The position numbers were made by a program, and so were the translations under genes. Below the pieces are notes generated by a model. It was not told the origin of the DNA. It did no database searches and was given only the letters and a program-made list of their open reading frames with translations. DNA of 42,891 nt from Candidatus Omnitrophota bacterium. GTDB taxonomy: Bacteria; Omnitrophota; Omnitrophia; Omnitrophales; Aquincolibacteriaceae. Positions 15,158 to 22,779 of this stretch are shown here, piece by piece (position 1 is the first letter of the stretch; each line of letters begins with the position of its first letter). The stretch is from assembly GCA_018883425.1 (NCBI GenBank), contig VFQY01000010.1, positions 1 through 42,891 of the forward strand. The letters are read 5' to 3'.

Positions 15158-15505
15158 ATGAAAGTAAGAATGCTGCTTCTCTTGACCGCCGCATTGACGG
15201 CCGCCGCGCCGCTGAAAGCTCAAGCGGACGATGCTGTTACGCGGTTCAGCCGGGGGACGGTAAATGTCGTGTCCTCGCCTTTGGAATATTACGTTCGTTA
15301 TCACCGTGCTGCTGAAAATAAAAACGCCCTTTGGGGTGTCATGGGAAGCCTTACCTACGGAACCGCGTTCACTTTAGCCCGGGTCTCCTCAGGTCTTTAC
15401 GACATGGCAACCGCACCTTTTCCGAATCGGCGGGAATTCCAGCCCGTCGCAGATACCGAAACCCCGATTGAAGCCGTCAAAGCTTTGCGGGGCCGAGCCG
15501 CCTGA
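15158..15505 (+). CDS. TIGR04073-type exosortase-associated small exported protein (copy 2)
   Basis: A 115-residue exported protein with signal peptide MKVRMLLLLTAALTAAAPLKAQA. Its mature part parallels copy 1 block by block: RFSRGTVNVVSSPLEYYVRY, a glycine/threonine-rich middle (GSLTYGTAFTLARVSSGLYDMATAPFPN) and a short C terminus, but it lacks the YEPLIYPE ending and has a different tail (AVKALRGRAA). The two are clear paralogues from tandem duplication that have diverged widely. A strong GGAGGT site precedes the ATG. Confidence 0.83.
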   Translation: MKVRMLLLLTAALTAAAPLKAQADDAVTRFSRGTVNVVSSPLEYYVRYHRAAENKNALWGVMGSLTYGTAFTLARVSSGLYDMATAPFPNRREFQPVADTETPIEAVKALRGRAA

Positions 15506-15540
15506 TTTCTCAAAATAAAATGCAAAGAAAGTGAGCCTTT

Positions 15541-15918
15541 GTGAACGCGCGTTTCAGTTCTTTTCTTCTTTTGGCGTGCATGATCGCCGCGGCGGGATGC
15601 GCCCCGAAAGCCGACCCCCGCAAACCTGTGGAAGAGGTGCGTGCCGAAGCCGCCGCCATGAACATGCGGCAGCTGGAATCAGCCGCACGCTCTTACGCAA
15701 AAGCCGCGAAGGCACGGCGGGACAAGCTTTCAAAGGCGACCGAAGAACTCAAGAAACTTCCCCCGAAAGATCTTCTCAGCGAGAAATCCCGAGCCGCGCG
15801 TGAGCGGGCTTCTGCGTTAGGGACTGAGGCCGGCGAGCTGATGGCCCGGCATCAGATCTACGTTCAGAAGCTGGGCGAGATTGGCGGCAATCCGGACAAA
15901 GTCAAAATCCCCGAGTGA
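15541..15918 (+). CDS. Predicted coiled-coil lipoprotein
   Basis: A 125-residue protein starting at GTG. The N terminus is a lipoprotein signal peptide with lipobox IAAAGC, so Cys20 is the likely lipidated residue. The mature part is highly charged, Ala/Lys/Glu-rich and predicted to be long helix, with heptad-like spacing (QLESAARSYAKAAKARRDKLSKATEELKKL), suggesting a coiled coil or helical hairpin anchored to a membrane. No homologous family is recognised. It is the last of four small exported proteins in the same direction and may share their transcript. Confidence 0.8.
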   Translation: MNARFSSFLLLACMIAAAGCAPKADPRKPVEEVRAEAAAMNMRQLESAARSYAKAAKARRDKLSKATEELKKLPPKDLLSEKSRAARERASALGTEAGELMARHQIYVQKLGEIGGNPDKVKIPE

Positions 15919-15982
15919 ACGAACGCATGGACGCTGAAAAAAATGCAGGATTGGCCCGCCGAGGCCGAAGGGAGTTTGGTTC

Positions 15983-16459
15983 ATGAAAATTCGCGTATTA
16001 AAAAGAAGGCAGCATTTACCCTACGCTCTGGACGATGTCTTTCCATTTTTTGAAAAACCCGAGAATCTTTCCCGTCTTACACCCGGCAGTCTGCATTTTG
16101 AAATTTTGACGCCGTCGCCTGTCCCGATGAAGGCAGGATCCGTCATTGACTACGTCATACAGATTTCCGGCATTCCGATGCACTGGACGACGCTCATTGC
16201 TGATTATGATCCGCCTTATCGTTTCGTGGACGTTCAGCTGAAAGGGCCCTATGAATTTTGGCATCACACCCATCTTTTTGAAACCGCGCCCGACGGAGGC
16301 GTCTGGATGACGGATGAGGTCCGTTATGCGATGCCGTTGGGTTGGATCGGGGAAGCCGTGCACGCTCTCTGGGTGGGCAGGCAGCTCGAACATATTTTTG
16401 ATTTCCGGGCGCATGTCGTCGCCGGTTTCTTGGGCGATGAGAAGCGCGTGACAGGCTGA
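15983..16459 (+). CDS. SRPBCC-superfamily (START-like) ligand-binding protein
   Basis: A 158-residue protein of the SRPBCC/polyketide-cyclase-like superfamily, which forms a helix-grip pocket for hydrophobic ligands. The N-terminal half has the typical LPYALDDVFPFFEKPENLSRLTPGSLHFEIL, then VIDYVIQISGIPMHWTTLIADYDPPYRFVD and a C-terminal helix. No signal peptide. AAGGGAG precedes the ATG. The neighbour, a TIGR01777 epimerase, starts three bases after its stop; in other bacteria these two domains are often adjacent or fused, so a shared small-molecule substrate is likely, though not identified. Confidence 0.88.
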   Translation: MKIRVLKRRQHLPYALDDVFPFFEKPENLSRLTPGSLHFEILTPSPVPMKAGSVIDYVIQISGIPMHWTTLIADYDPPYRFVDVQLKGPYEFWHHTHLFETAPDGGVWMTDEVRYAMPLGWIGEAVHALWVGRQLEHIFDFRAHVVAGFLGDEKRVTG

Positions 16460-16461
16460 AG

Positions 16462-17379
16462 ATGAAAGTGGTTCTTGCCGGCGCGACCGGTTTCATCGGA
16501 AAAACACTGATTCGGCGTCTTCTCGAAAGGGGGGACTCGGTTGTTCTTCTGACGCGTTCGCGGGGGCGGGTCCAAGGGATCGAGTCGGAACGCCTGCAGA
16601 GCGTTGTTTGGAACGGTGTTGACGGCGGCGCTTGGGAAAGCGCTCTTCAGGGCGCGGACGGCGTCATGAATCTTTGCGGAGAATCGATAGCGGGCGGCCG
16701 CTGGACGCCTGAGCGCAAACGGCAGATTCTCGAAAGCCGCGTGAACAGCACGCGGGCACTCGTGCGCGCCTCGAGCGCGGCGGCCTCACGGCCCAAAGTT
16801 TTAGTCAATGCGTCAGGTATAGGTTATTACGGAAGCGGTGCGGGTAACGAGGAACTGACCGAGCAGTCTCCCCTGGGCAAGGGTTTTCTCGCGGAGACCT
16901 GTGCCGCCTGGGAGCGCGAAGCCTTGGGGGCTTCTGCCTTGGGAATGCGGGTAGTTCTGGCGCGCATCGGGATCGTTCTTGAGAAAGACGGAGGCGCCCT
17001 TGAAAAGATGCTCACGCCCTTTCTTTTTTTTGCGGGAGGCCCGTTAGGGAGCGGACGTCAATGGTTTCCTTGGGTTCACCGCGAGGATGCCGTCGGATTG
17101 CTTCTATGGGCGCTCGATCAGGGCGGCGCGTCCGGCCCCATGAATGTATGCTCTCCTCAGCCTGTGACGATGAAAGAATTCGCCGCAGTGCTAGGCAGAG
17201 TTTTAGGCCGGCCTTCATGGTTCCCGGTTCCGGCGCTTCTCTTGAAACTTATCCTGGGCGAAATGGCTGAGCTTCTCTTAGACGGGCACCGGGCGGTTCC
17301 GGCGCAAGCGATCCGAGGGGGCTATCGCTTCAAGTTCCCGAGTCTGGAACCTGCACTTAAAAACATTCTGAGCCGCTAA
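16462..17379 (+). CDS. TIGR01777 family NAD(P)-dependent epimerase/dehydratase (YfcH-like)
   Basis: A 305-residue extended-SDR protein. The Rossmann nucleotide motif GATGFIG is at residues about 7-13; the NAYG-type region VNASGIGYYGSGAGNEELTEQ (about 113-133) is diagnostic of the TIGR01777 group, as is the C-terminal DUF1731-like part (GRPSWFPVPALLLKLILGEMAELLLDGHRAVPAQ). Catalysis is presumably NAD(P)-linked epimerisation or dehydration of a sugar or other small molecule; the substrate is unknown for the family. It starts three bases after the SRPBCC stop and is cotranscribed with it. It converges on the acyltransferase gene with only 18 bases between. Confidence 0.93.
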   Translation: MKVVLAGATGFIGKTLIRRLLERGDSVVLLTRSRGRVQGIESERLQSVVWNGVDGGAWESALQGADGVMNLCGESIAGGRWTPERKRQILESRVNSTRALVRASSAAASRPKVLVNASGIGYYGSGAGNEELTEQSPLGKGFLAETCAAWEREALGASALGMRVVLARIGIVLEKDGGALEKMLTPFLFFAGGPLGSGRQWFPWVHREDAVGLLLWALDQGGASGPMNVCSPQPVTMKEFAAVLGRVLGRPSWFPVPALLLKLILGEMAELLLDGHRAVPAQAIRGGYRFKFPSLEPALKNILSR

Positions 17380-17397
17380 AAAAAACCCGCCCATTTT

Positions 17398-18291
17398 TCA
17401 GCGAAGCGTCTTAGGTTTTGCCTTCCAGCGTTTGTGTCCCCAGGTCCACTGCCCGGGGAAGAGACGTATTTGATCCTCAAGCCGGCGGTTGATTTCAAGT
17501 GTCGTCTTCAGCTCCCAATCCTCACCCTCGGCGAGGGGAATTTCGGGATCGATTTGGATTTCATACTTCCAGTCTCCGACGCGAATGCAGCGGCCGGGTA
17601 CCATGGCAGCCCCTGTTTTTTTTGCGATTCTGACGGCGATGGAAGTCGTCGATGTCTCGTGACCGAAAAAAGGGATCCAAAGCCCTTCCGGCCCTGCCCA
17701 CTGATCCATCAGAATCGCTGCCAAATCGTTGTCCTTCAGCACGCTCAGAATTTTCCGGGCTGAATTTTTCTTGGGAATCGGCGTGAGCTCGGCCTGTCGT
17801 CTGCAGTCATTGATGAGTCTGTCTACGTAGGGATTGCGGATGTCTTTGACGACGACAAAGCATCGTATTCCTGTAAGCGCGTTGAGAAAGGCCAGATACT
17901 CCCAGGACCCGATGTGCGAAATAATGAAAAGAATGCCGCGGCCTCTTTGGCGGGCCGCGTGCAGATGCTCTTGGCCCCGGATGCTGAAATGCCTGTACGG
18001 CTCCCGGGCGGTTCGCTGAACCAGAAGCAGCTCGATCAAGGCGAGCGCGGTATGGCGAAAGGAAGCCTGCGCGATCCGGTCCCGATGATCTTTTGACACA
18101 GAGTTCCCAAAGGCTCGGTTTAAATTTTCCAGAGCTGTGCGCCGCCGCCCCTTCATCGCAAAGTAGGCGAGATCACCCGAGCTTTTGGCGATAGCGCTCA
18201 CCCAGGACAGCGGCAGGATCTGCAGGAAAGCGGCCGCTGTTTTGACAGCCGTGTACTGAAGAAGATATCCGGCACGTTGAATGAAAGTCAT
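17398..18291 (-). CDS. Lipid A biosynthesis acyltransferase, LpxL/HtrB family
   Basis: A 297-residue inner-membrane-associated acyltransferase that adds a secondary fatty acid to Kdo2-lipid IVA or related lipids, evidence of an LPS-bearing outer membrane. The HX4E catalytic motif is SHIGSWE; downstream blocks include DNDLAAILMDQWAG and GAAMVPGRCIR, all typical of the family. An N-terminal hydrophobic stretch (AAAFLQILPLSWVSAIA) anchors it. The start MTFIQRAGY at 18291 is preferred over the track's 18390 because a GGAG site lies five bases upstream and it gives the usual length. It converges on the epimerase and is divergent from the metal-uptake operon. Confidence 0.9.
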   Translation of the reverse strand: MTFIQRAGYLLQYTAVKTAAAFLQILPLSWVSAIAKSSGDLAYFAMKGRRRTALENLNRAFGNSVSKDHRDRIAQASFRHTALALIELLLVQRTAREPYRHFSIRGQEHLHAARQRGRGILFIISHIGSWEYLAFLNALTGIRCFVVVKDIRNPYVDRLINDCRRQAELTPIPKKNSARKILSVLKDNDLAAILMDQWAGPEGLWIPFFGHETSTTSIAVRIAKKTGAAMVPGRCIRVGDWKYEIQIDPEIPLAEGEDWELKTTLEINRRLEDQIRLFPGQWTWGHKRWKAKPKTLR

Positions 18292-18480
18292 GGAACTCCG
18301 TGTCTGAATGTTCTGAACCCATGAATGAAGTCTGAAAAAAGCCTTCCCCGCGGAGCGGCTGGCGGCATGTGATTTGCGGCCCGACAGCATTCTGGGTCTT
18401 TATCCTATGAAGGCCTCGTTAAACTAGCCCGCTTCCTCGAGGCCGTCAAGCGTCATGGCCGCCCGCTGCAGATTTTCTCC

Positions 18481-18508
18481 TTGATTTCAAATCGAAAACG
18501 GGCAAAAT
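18481..18508 (+). promoter_or_regulatory. Candidate promoter and Fur/Zur-type operator of the metal-uptake operon
   Basis: TTGATTT-C-AAATCGA (18481-18495) is a 7-1-7 inverted repeat with one mismatched pair. It contains a -35-like TTGATT, which is followed after 16 bases by CAAAAT (18503-18508). Transcription would start near 18514, consistent with the gene start at 18537 and not with the track's 18507, which overlaps the -10. Confidence 0.45.
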
Positions 18509-18536
18509 GTCCGCACTTTCACTCAAGGTGCGAAAC

Positions 18537-18830
18537 ATGCCGCTTGTTTTCAAAATGCTGAAAAGACCGCTGACACCCTGGATTCGGGTGTTTTTGGCCC
18601 TTGTGTTAGTTCTGAGTTTTGCCGCGCTGCCTTTTCATCATCACGAGGAGGGGCATGAGACTGATTTTTGCCCGGTTTGCCACGTGGTCAAAAGTTTCGA
18701 AGTGTGTGTTCTCCTCCTTGCCCTCTTGTTTCTTCCCGCGCTTCTGCGGACTTTTTCCGAATTCTCCCTCTCTTTCTGGACTGAGTTGTCCCTCGCAGTT
18801 CAGCGATCCCGGGCGCCGCCTGCCGTCTGA
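18537..18830 (+). CDS. Small His/Cys-rich membrane protein heading the metal-uptake operon
   Basis: A 97-residue protein with two membrane helices (about residues 16-30 and 57-72). Between them lies a compact metal-binding-like loop HHHEEGHETDFCPVCHVV, with five His and two Cys. It resembles small DUF2946-type proteins found beside metal importers. A function in capturing or sensing zinc, in the periplasm, is inferred from the loop and from the position ahead of an outer-membrane barrel and a ZnuABC-like transporter. AAGGTG seven bases before ATG 18537 decides the start; ATG 18507 lacks a ribosome site. Confidence 0.7.
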   Translation: MPLVFKMLKRPLTPWIRVFLALVLVLSFAALPFHHHEEGHETDFCPVCHVVKSFEVCVLLLALLFLPALLRTFSEFSLSFWTELSLAVQRSRAPPAV

Positions 18831-18858
18831 AACTGCTTAAGCCTTAGCGTCGTTTTCC

Positions 18859-18880
18859 CGCACAGGTACTCATCTGTGCG
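18859..18880 (+). other. Hairpin between the His-rich gene and the outer-membrane barrel gene
   Basis: CGCACAG (18859-18865) and CTGTGCG (18874-18880) form a perfect 7-base stem with an 8-base loop, 30 bases before the barrel gene. No T-run follows, so it is more likely an operator or a processing/stability element than a terminator. Confidence 0.45.
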
Positions 18881-18909
18881 CCTTCAATCGATCAACAAGG
18901 AGTTTTTCC

Positions 18910-20238
18910 ATGCGGATTAAAAATCCAGCAGCTTTTATTTTCGTTATGTTAATGACCGCTTCTCCCCAAGGCTTTGCTTCCCAGAGCGCGGCAGGCGCCG
19001 GGGATATTGCGGATCTTAAAAACCTGGTGCTCAGCCTCCAGGCATCTGTGCGGGATCTTCAGTCGACTGTGAAGGAGCAAAATGATACCCTCCGCGTCCA
19101 AGCTCAACGCATTCAAGCGCTCGAGTCTGGAGAGCCCTCCAGGACCCTTGCCGGGCCGACCTCGGCTCCGGCCGGTGCGCCGGCGCTCGACGGCGTCAGG
19201 GGCTTCAACCCCGAGGTTGGCCTTGCCGGAACGTTTCAGGCAGGTCTGACGGAAAAGACCGAGGACGAAGAGGGTAATGACACCCTGGCACTGAAGGAGC
19301 TCGAGCTGAGCTTTGCCAGCTATGTGGATCCGTATTCGCGCCTCGACGCGATCTTCGCGTTCAACGACAATCTTGAGGATCAGAACGTCGACATCGAGGA
19401 GGCTTATTATTCGCACTGGGGCCTGCCTTGGGGGTTCCGCGGTCAAATTGGAAAGTTCCGTGCAAAAATCGGTAAGCAGAACCTGCAGCACCTTCATCAG
19501 CTGGAGACTGTAGATTACGCTTGGGTGATCAGGGACTTTTTCGGTGAAGAGGGACTTTCTTCTTCAGGCCTCAGGCTGGTTCACGACATCCCCAACCCTT
19601 GGGATATCCCCCTCGAAATTTCCGGCGAAGTGTTGCGCGGAAACAACGGCAACAGTTTTTCAGGGATTTCCCGCAGGCCGATTTTTAACGTTCATGGTAA
19701 AACATTCTTTGAGACCAGCGAGAATACGAATTTGGAATTGGGCTGGACAACCATGTTCGGAGATGAGAATCCCCGCGTGACAGAGCTCAATGACGCCGGC
19801 GAGGAGGAGGAGGTCGTGCGCGCGGCCGGACAGGACCGTTACGGTGTCCAGGTCTACGGAGCCGATGTCACGTGGAACTGGCTCATGGAAGATGAACGTG
19901 CGCTTATGTTCCGCAACGAAATTTATTTCCAGGGCCGCGGCACAAGTCCTCACCCCAACGAAAATCCTTGGGGTTTTTATTCGCTTCTGGATTATCGTTT
20001 TCATAAGCGCTTCAGCGGAGGACTCCGTTTCGACTATCTTGAGCCGCTCGGGGTTGTCGGGGAGCATTCGCCTGCTACGGGGATTTCCCCCTACCTGACT
20101 TTTTGGCAGAGTGAGTTCGCCAGTTTCCAGATTCAGTATTCTCACACGGAGCCTGCCTCGGCCAGTGAACGTTCGGACGACGCCGTTTACTTGCGCGCCA
20201 ATTTCCTGATCGGCGCTCACAAGCACCCGGTTCAGTGA
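18910..20238 (+). CDS. Outer-membrane beta-barrel protein of the metal-uptake operon
   Basis: A 442-residue exported protein. After the signal peptide (cleavage near SPQGFA-SQS) comes a coiled-coil segment (DLKNLVLSLQASVRDLQSTVKEQNDTLRVQAQRIQALES, about residues 36-75), typical of trimeric barrels tethered to the cell wall, then about 330 residues of alternating strands rich in aromatic girdle residues, ending in a strand-like ANFLIGAHKHPVQ. It is probably the outer-membrane route for the metal taken up by the ABC transporter directly downstream; metal-regulated barrels beside znu genes are known, but specificity cannot be seen. AAGGAG precedes the ATG. The znuA-like gene begins 11 bases after its stop. 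Confidence 0.82.
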   Translation: MRIKNPAAFIFVMLMTASPQGFASQSAAGAGDIADLKNLVLSLQASVRDLQSTVKEQNDTLRVQAQRIQALESGEPSRTLAGPTSAPAGAPALDGVRGFNPEVGLAGTFQAGLTEKTEDEEGNDTLALKELELSFASYVDPYSRLDAIFAFNDNLEDQNVDIEEAYYSHWGLPWGFRGQIGKFRAKIGKQNLQHLHQLETVDYAWVIRDFFGEEGLSSSGLRLVHDIPNPWDIPLEISGEVLRGNNGNSFSGISRRPIFNVHGKTFFETSENTNLELGWTTMFGDENPRVTELNDAGEEEEVVRAAGQDRYGVQVYGADVTWNWLMEDERALMFRNEIYFQGRGTSPHPNENPWGFYSLLDYRFHKRFSGGLRFDYLEPLGVVGEHSPATGISPYLTFWQSEFASFQIQYSHTEPASASERSDDAVYLRANFLIGAHKHPVQ

Positions 20239-20249
20239 GAGGAGAGAGG

Positions 20250-21182
20250 ATGAGCCGATACATGAAAATTTGGCAGGCCTGCCTCTGTCTTTTTTTTGCT
20301 TTGTCGCCGCAAGCCGATGCTCAGCAAAAGCTGCGCATTGCAGCAACGACAACATCGATCGCAAGTGTTGCCGGCGAAATCGCCGGCAGCACTGCGGAGA
20401 TTTATGCCGTCGCACCTTCGAACAGGAACCTGCATTTTATCAGCCCGACCCCCAAGGATGTTCTCAAGGTCAAAAAAGCGGATGTTTTCGTACACGGGGG
20501 ACTCGACCTGGAGGTCTGGAGAGGTCCCCTGCTCGATGCCGCAGGACGGAAGGAATTCATTTCCGGACAACGAGCGATCGACGTCTCTCACGCAATCGAG
20601 CTCATGAATCCGCCCGAGGAAATTTCCCGGGTTCACGGGGACATTCACGTGCACGGCAACCCGCACTACTGGACAGATCCCGTGAATGCCAAGCAGATGG
20701 CTGACACCCTTGCTGAACGCCTTGCTGAAATTTATCCGGATTCAGCAGAGCTTTTTCAGGCGAATGCCGGCCGCTTCAAGCGGCGTATCGATGAGCGTCT
20801 GGCAGAGTGGCAGAAGCGCCTCGCTCCTTTTAAAGGCAGCAAGGTGATTGCCTACCACGACAGCTGGCCTTATTTTCTTCGAAGGTTTGGCTTGGAGCCC
20901 GCGGGATTTCTCGAGCCTCAGCCCGGTATTGCTCCCACTCCGAGGCACCTGGACGAACTCAAGCAGATCATGAAGAACGGCTCAGTGAAGGTCATCGTTC
21001 TCGAACCCTATCAGGAGAAAAAAACGGCTGAGAAACTCGTTCGCGAGACGGGGGCTGTTCTGGCTTTGCTGCAGCAGAATGATGCGCCTGAGGCGGGCGG
21101 TTATGAAGCGATGATCGAAAAAAATGTAACGGCTTTACAGCAGGCCTTTCTAAAGGCTGACGCCTTCGTCCGAGAGGTTTGA
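20250..21182 (+). CDS. Metal ABC transporter substrate-binding protein (ZnuA-like)
   Basis: A 310-residue periplasmic cluster A-I binding protein. Signal peptide to about SPQADA. Likely metal ligands: His in ADVFVHGGLDLEVW, the His in GNPHYWTDP, the His in VIAYHDSWPYF, and the acidic residue in VIVLEPYQEKKTAE. A His-rich loop VHGDIHVHGNPHYW precedes the second ligand, as in zinc-specific members, where the ligand set is three His plus Glu/Asp. Zinc is the likeliest ion; manganese cannot be excluded. Start 20250 follows GAGAGGAGAGAGG; the track's 20235 is a GTG overlapping the previous stop. The ATPase gene overlaps its stop by one base (TGATG). Confidence 0.92.
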   Translation: MSRYMKIWQACLCLFFALSPQADAQQKLRIAATTTSIASVAGEIAGSTAEIYAVAPSNRNLHFISPTPKDVLKVKKADVFVHGGLDLEVWRGPLLDAAGRKEFISGQRAIDVSHAIELMNPPEEISRVHGDIHVHGNPHYWTDPVNAKQMADTLAERLAEIYPDSAELFQANAGRFKRRIDERLAEWQKRLAPFKGSKVIAYHDSWPYFLRRFGLEPAGFLEPQPGIAPTPRHLDELKQIMKNGSVKVIVLEPYQEKKTAEKLVRETGAVLALLQQNDAPEAGGYEAMIEKNVTALQQAFLKADAFVREV

Positions 21183-21880
21183 TGAAAAAGAATTTTGCAT
21201 CCGCAATAGCGATTCGCTGCCGGAACCTTTCGGCAGGCTACGGCAGCGAGCGGGTTCTGAGCGATGTGAATCTCGATATTCCCCAGGGTGTTTTTCTGCC
21301 TTTTGTCGGACCGAACGGAGCCGGTAAGACGACGCTGCTCAGGGTTTTTCTAGGTCTGCTCAAGCCCCTTCAGGGGACTTTGAAAACGTCTTTTAACGAC
21401 GCTGCACCCGGATACGTGCCTCAGTTCAAATCGATCGACCCCTTGTTTCCGGTGACGGTCCGGGCCGTCGTTACGATGGGGCTGTATACCCGCCTCGGAT
21501 GGTGGCGCCGGCCGAGCAAGGAGCAAAGACGGCAGGTTTCGCAAGTGATGGAGGAATTACGTTTGGCGCCTTTTGCGGAAAAGAATTACCGTGAGCTCTC
21601 CGGCGGCAACAAACAAAAGGCATTGATTGCTCGCGCCCTCGTCAGCGGCGCGGAGGTTTTTATTCTCGACGAACCTTCGTCGGAGCTGGATGAGGCGACC
21701 GAGCGGGATGTCTTTCATCATCTGATCTCGCTGGTCCGGGAGCGCGCCAAGACGGTGCTGATGGCGCATCATGGGATTGAGCACCCGCTTGTGCGTGAGT
21801 TTGATCAGGTTTGCTGGGTCAGCCAAGGACAGGCGAAGCTGTGTTCAGCGGCCAAGCTTGCCCGCGAGGGGGGCGTGTGA
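21182..21880 (+). CDS. Metal ABC transporter ATP-binding protein (ZnuC-like)
   Basis: A 232-residue ABC ATPase. Walker A is VGPNGAGKTT (about residues 40-49), the Q-loop is in YVPQFKSIDP, the signature is LSGGNKQK, Walker B is VFILDEPSSELD, and the H-loop is MAHHG. Family members with this short form power zinc or manganese import with a ZnuB-type permease. The start at 21182 overlaps the znuA-like stop by one base (TGATG), and the track's start at 21179 is an upstream TTG. The stop overlaps the permease start in the same way, indicating tight coupling of all three subunits. Confidence 0.93.
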   Translation: MKKNFASAIAIRCRNLSAGYGSERVLSDVNLDIPQGVFLPFVGPNGAGKTTLLRVFLGLLKPLQGTLKTSFNDAAPGYVPQFKSIDPLFPVTVRAVVTMGLYTRLGWWRRPSKEQRRQVSQVMEELRLAPFAEKNYRELSGGNKQKALIARALVSGAEVFILDEPSSELDEATERDVFHHLISLVRERAKTVLMAHHGIEHPLVREFDQVCWVSQGQAKLCSAAKLAREGGV

Positions 21881-22689
21881 TGACTGTCTGGATGCAGATT
21901 TTGCAATCTTTCCCGGAAGCTTTTGCCTCCGGGCTTCTGATTTCGGCAGTTTGCGCCTTCCTCGGCGTTTTCGTGGTACTCAAAAGACTCGTCTTTATCG
22001 GAGCAACGCTTTCGGAAGCAGCCGCATGCGGGATTGCGGCTTCGTTTGTCCTGGGGATTGCACCTGTTGCAGGTGCCCTGACAGCAACGTTTGCGGCGGT
22101 GACTCTTCTGGCCGGAAACACCCATGAGGAAAGGCTTCCCCGGGACTCCGTCTTAGCAGCCGTTTTCATCGGCGCGGCCAGCTTGGGAATTTTGTTTGCT
22201 GCCAAGAGTGCTCGAGGTCTGGAGGAGGTCAAATCCTTACTTTACGGCGACCTTATTCTGACCTCCGGCCGGGATTTAAATCTCTTGGCTGTATGCCTTG
22301 TGCCCTCGGCAGCAGCCGTGGGGATTTTCTTGCGGCCTATTTTGATGACTTTTCTCGACCGTGACGCGGCGAAAGTCCTCAAGGTCCGCGTGGTCTTCTG
22401 GGAGCTCCTGTTTTTTTACGCGCTGGCTCTTGCCGTCTCAGCATCGTCGAAGCTCGGCGGCATGCTCCTGGTTTTCTGCATGCTGGTTGTGCCGCCGATG
22501 ACGGCGCTTCTTCTCACTCAAAGGTTGCGCATGGCGATTGTACTCTCCGTTGCGGCAGCCTGGATCTCTGTTGCCTGCGGATTTTATCTCTCGATGATCT
22601 CGGATTTGCCTGTGAATCCCTCCATCGGATTTTTCAGCTGTATTTTCCTGGCGGCCGCGGCCGCCGTGCGCCGTTTTCTCAAAACATAA
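21880..22689 (+). CDS. Metal ABC transporter permease (ZnuB-like)
   Basis: A 269-residue inner-membrane permease of the ABC-3 family with about seven to eight helices. Recognisable stretches are the N-terminal FPEAFASGLLISAVCAFLGVFVVLKRLVFIGATLSEAAACGIA, which is the family's typical beginning, and the AKVLKVRVVFWELLFFYALALAVSASSKLGGMLLVFCMLVVPPMTALLL block. The track starts 23 codons upstream inside the ATPase gene; ATG 21880 overlaps the ATPase stop as TGATG and gives the standard length. No terminator is evident before phoB, 90 bases downstream, so some readthrough into the phosphate operon is possible. Confidence 0.93.
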   Translation: MTVWMQILQSFPEAFASGLLISAVCAFLGVFVVLKRLVFIGATLSEAAACGIAASFVLGIAPVAGALTATFAAVTLLAGNTHEERLPRDSVLAAVFIGAASLGILFAAKSARGLEEVKSLLYGDLILTSGRDLNLLAVCLVPSAAAVGIFLRPILMTFLDRDAAKVLKVRVVFWELLFFYALALAVSASSKLGGMLLVFCMLVVPPMTALLLTQRLRMAIVLSVAAAWISVACGFYLSMISDLPVNPSIGFFSCIFLAAAAAVRRFLKT

Positions 22690-22690
22690 C

Positions 22691-22744
22691 CTTACGCGTT
22701 CTTTACACCGTCCTGCTTCCTTCCTCACAGCACCCGCCTAGAAT
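22691..22744 (+). promoter_or_regulatory. Candidate phoB promoter with PHO-box-like 11-base repeats
   Basis: Heptamers CTTACGC, TTTACAC, CTGCTTC and CTCACAG begin at 22691, 22702, 22713 and 22724, exactly 11 bases apart, followed after 8 bases by a -10-like TAGAAT (22739-22744). PhoB binds 7-base repeats at 11-base spacing in known Pho promoters. The heptamers are degenerate, so this is moderate evidence. Confidence 0.4.
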
Positions 22745-22779
22745 CCGCCTGTCTGTAAGTCTCAACCGAGGAATCAGCG

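Noticed and set aside
15531-15803. 90-residue ORF overlapping the lipoprotein gene
   Set aside because: Different frame of the lipoprotein gene, Arg-rich shadow translation, no ribosome site.
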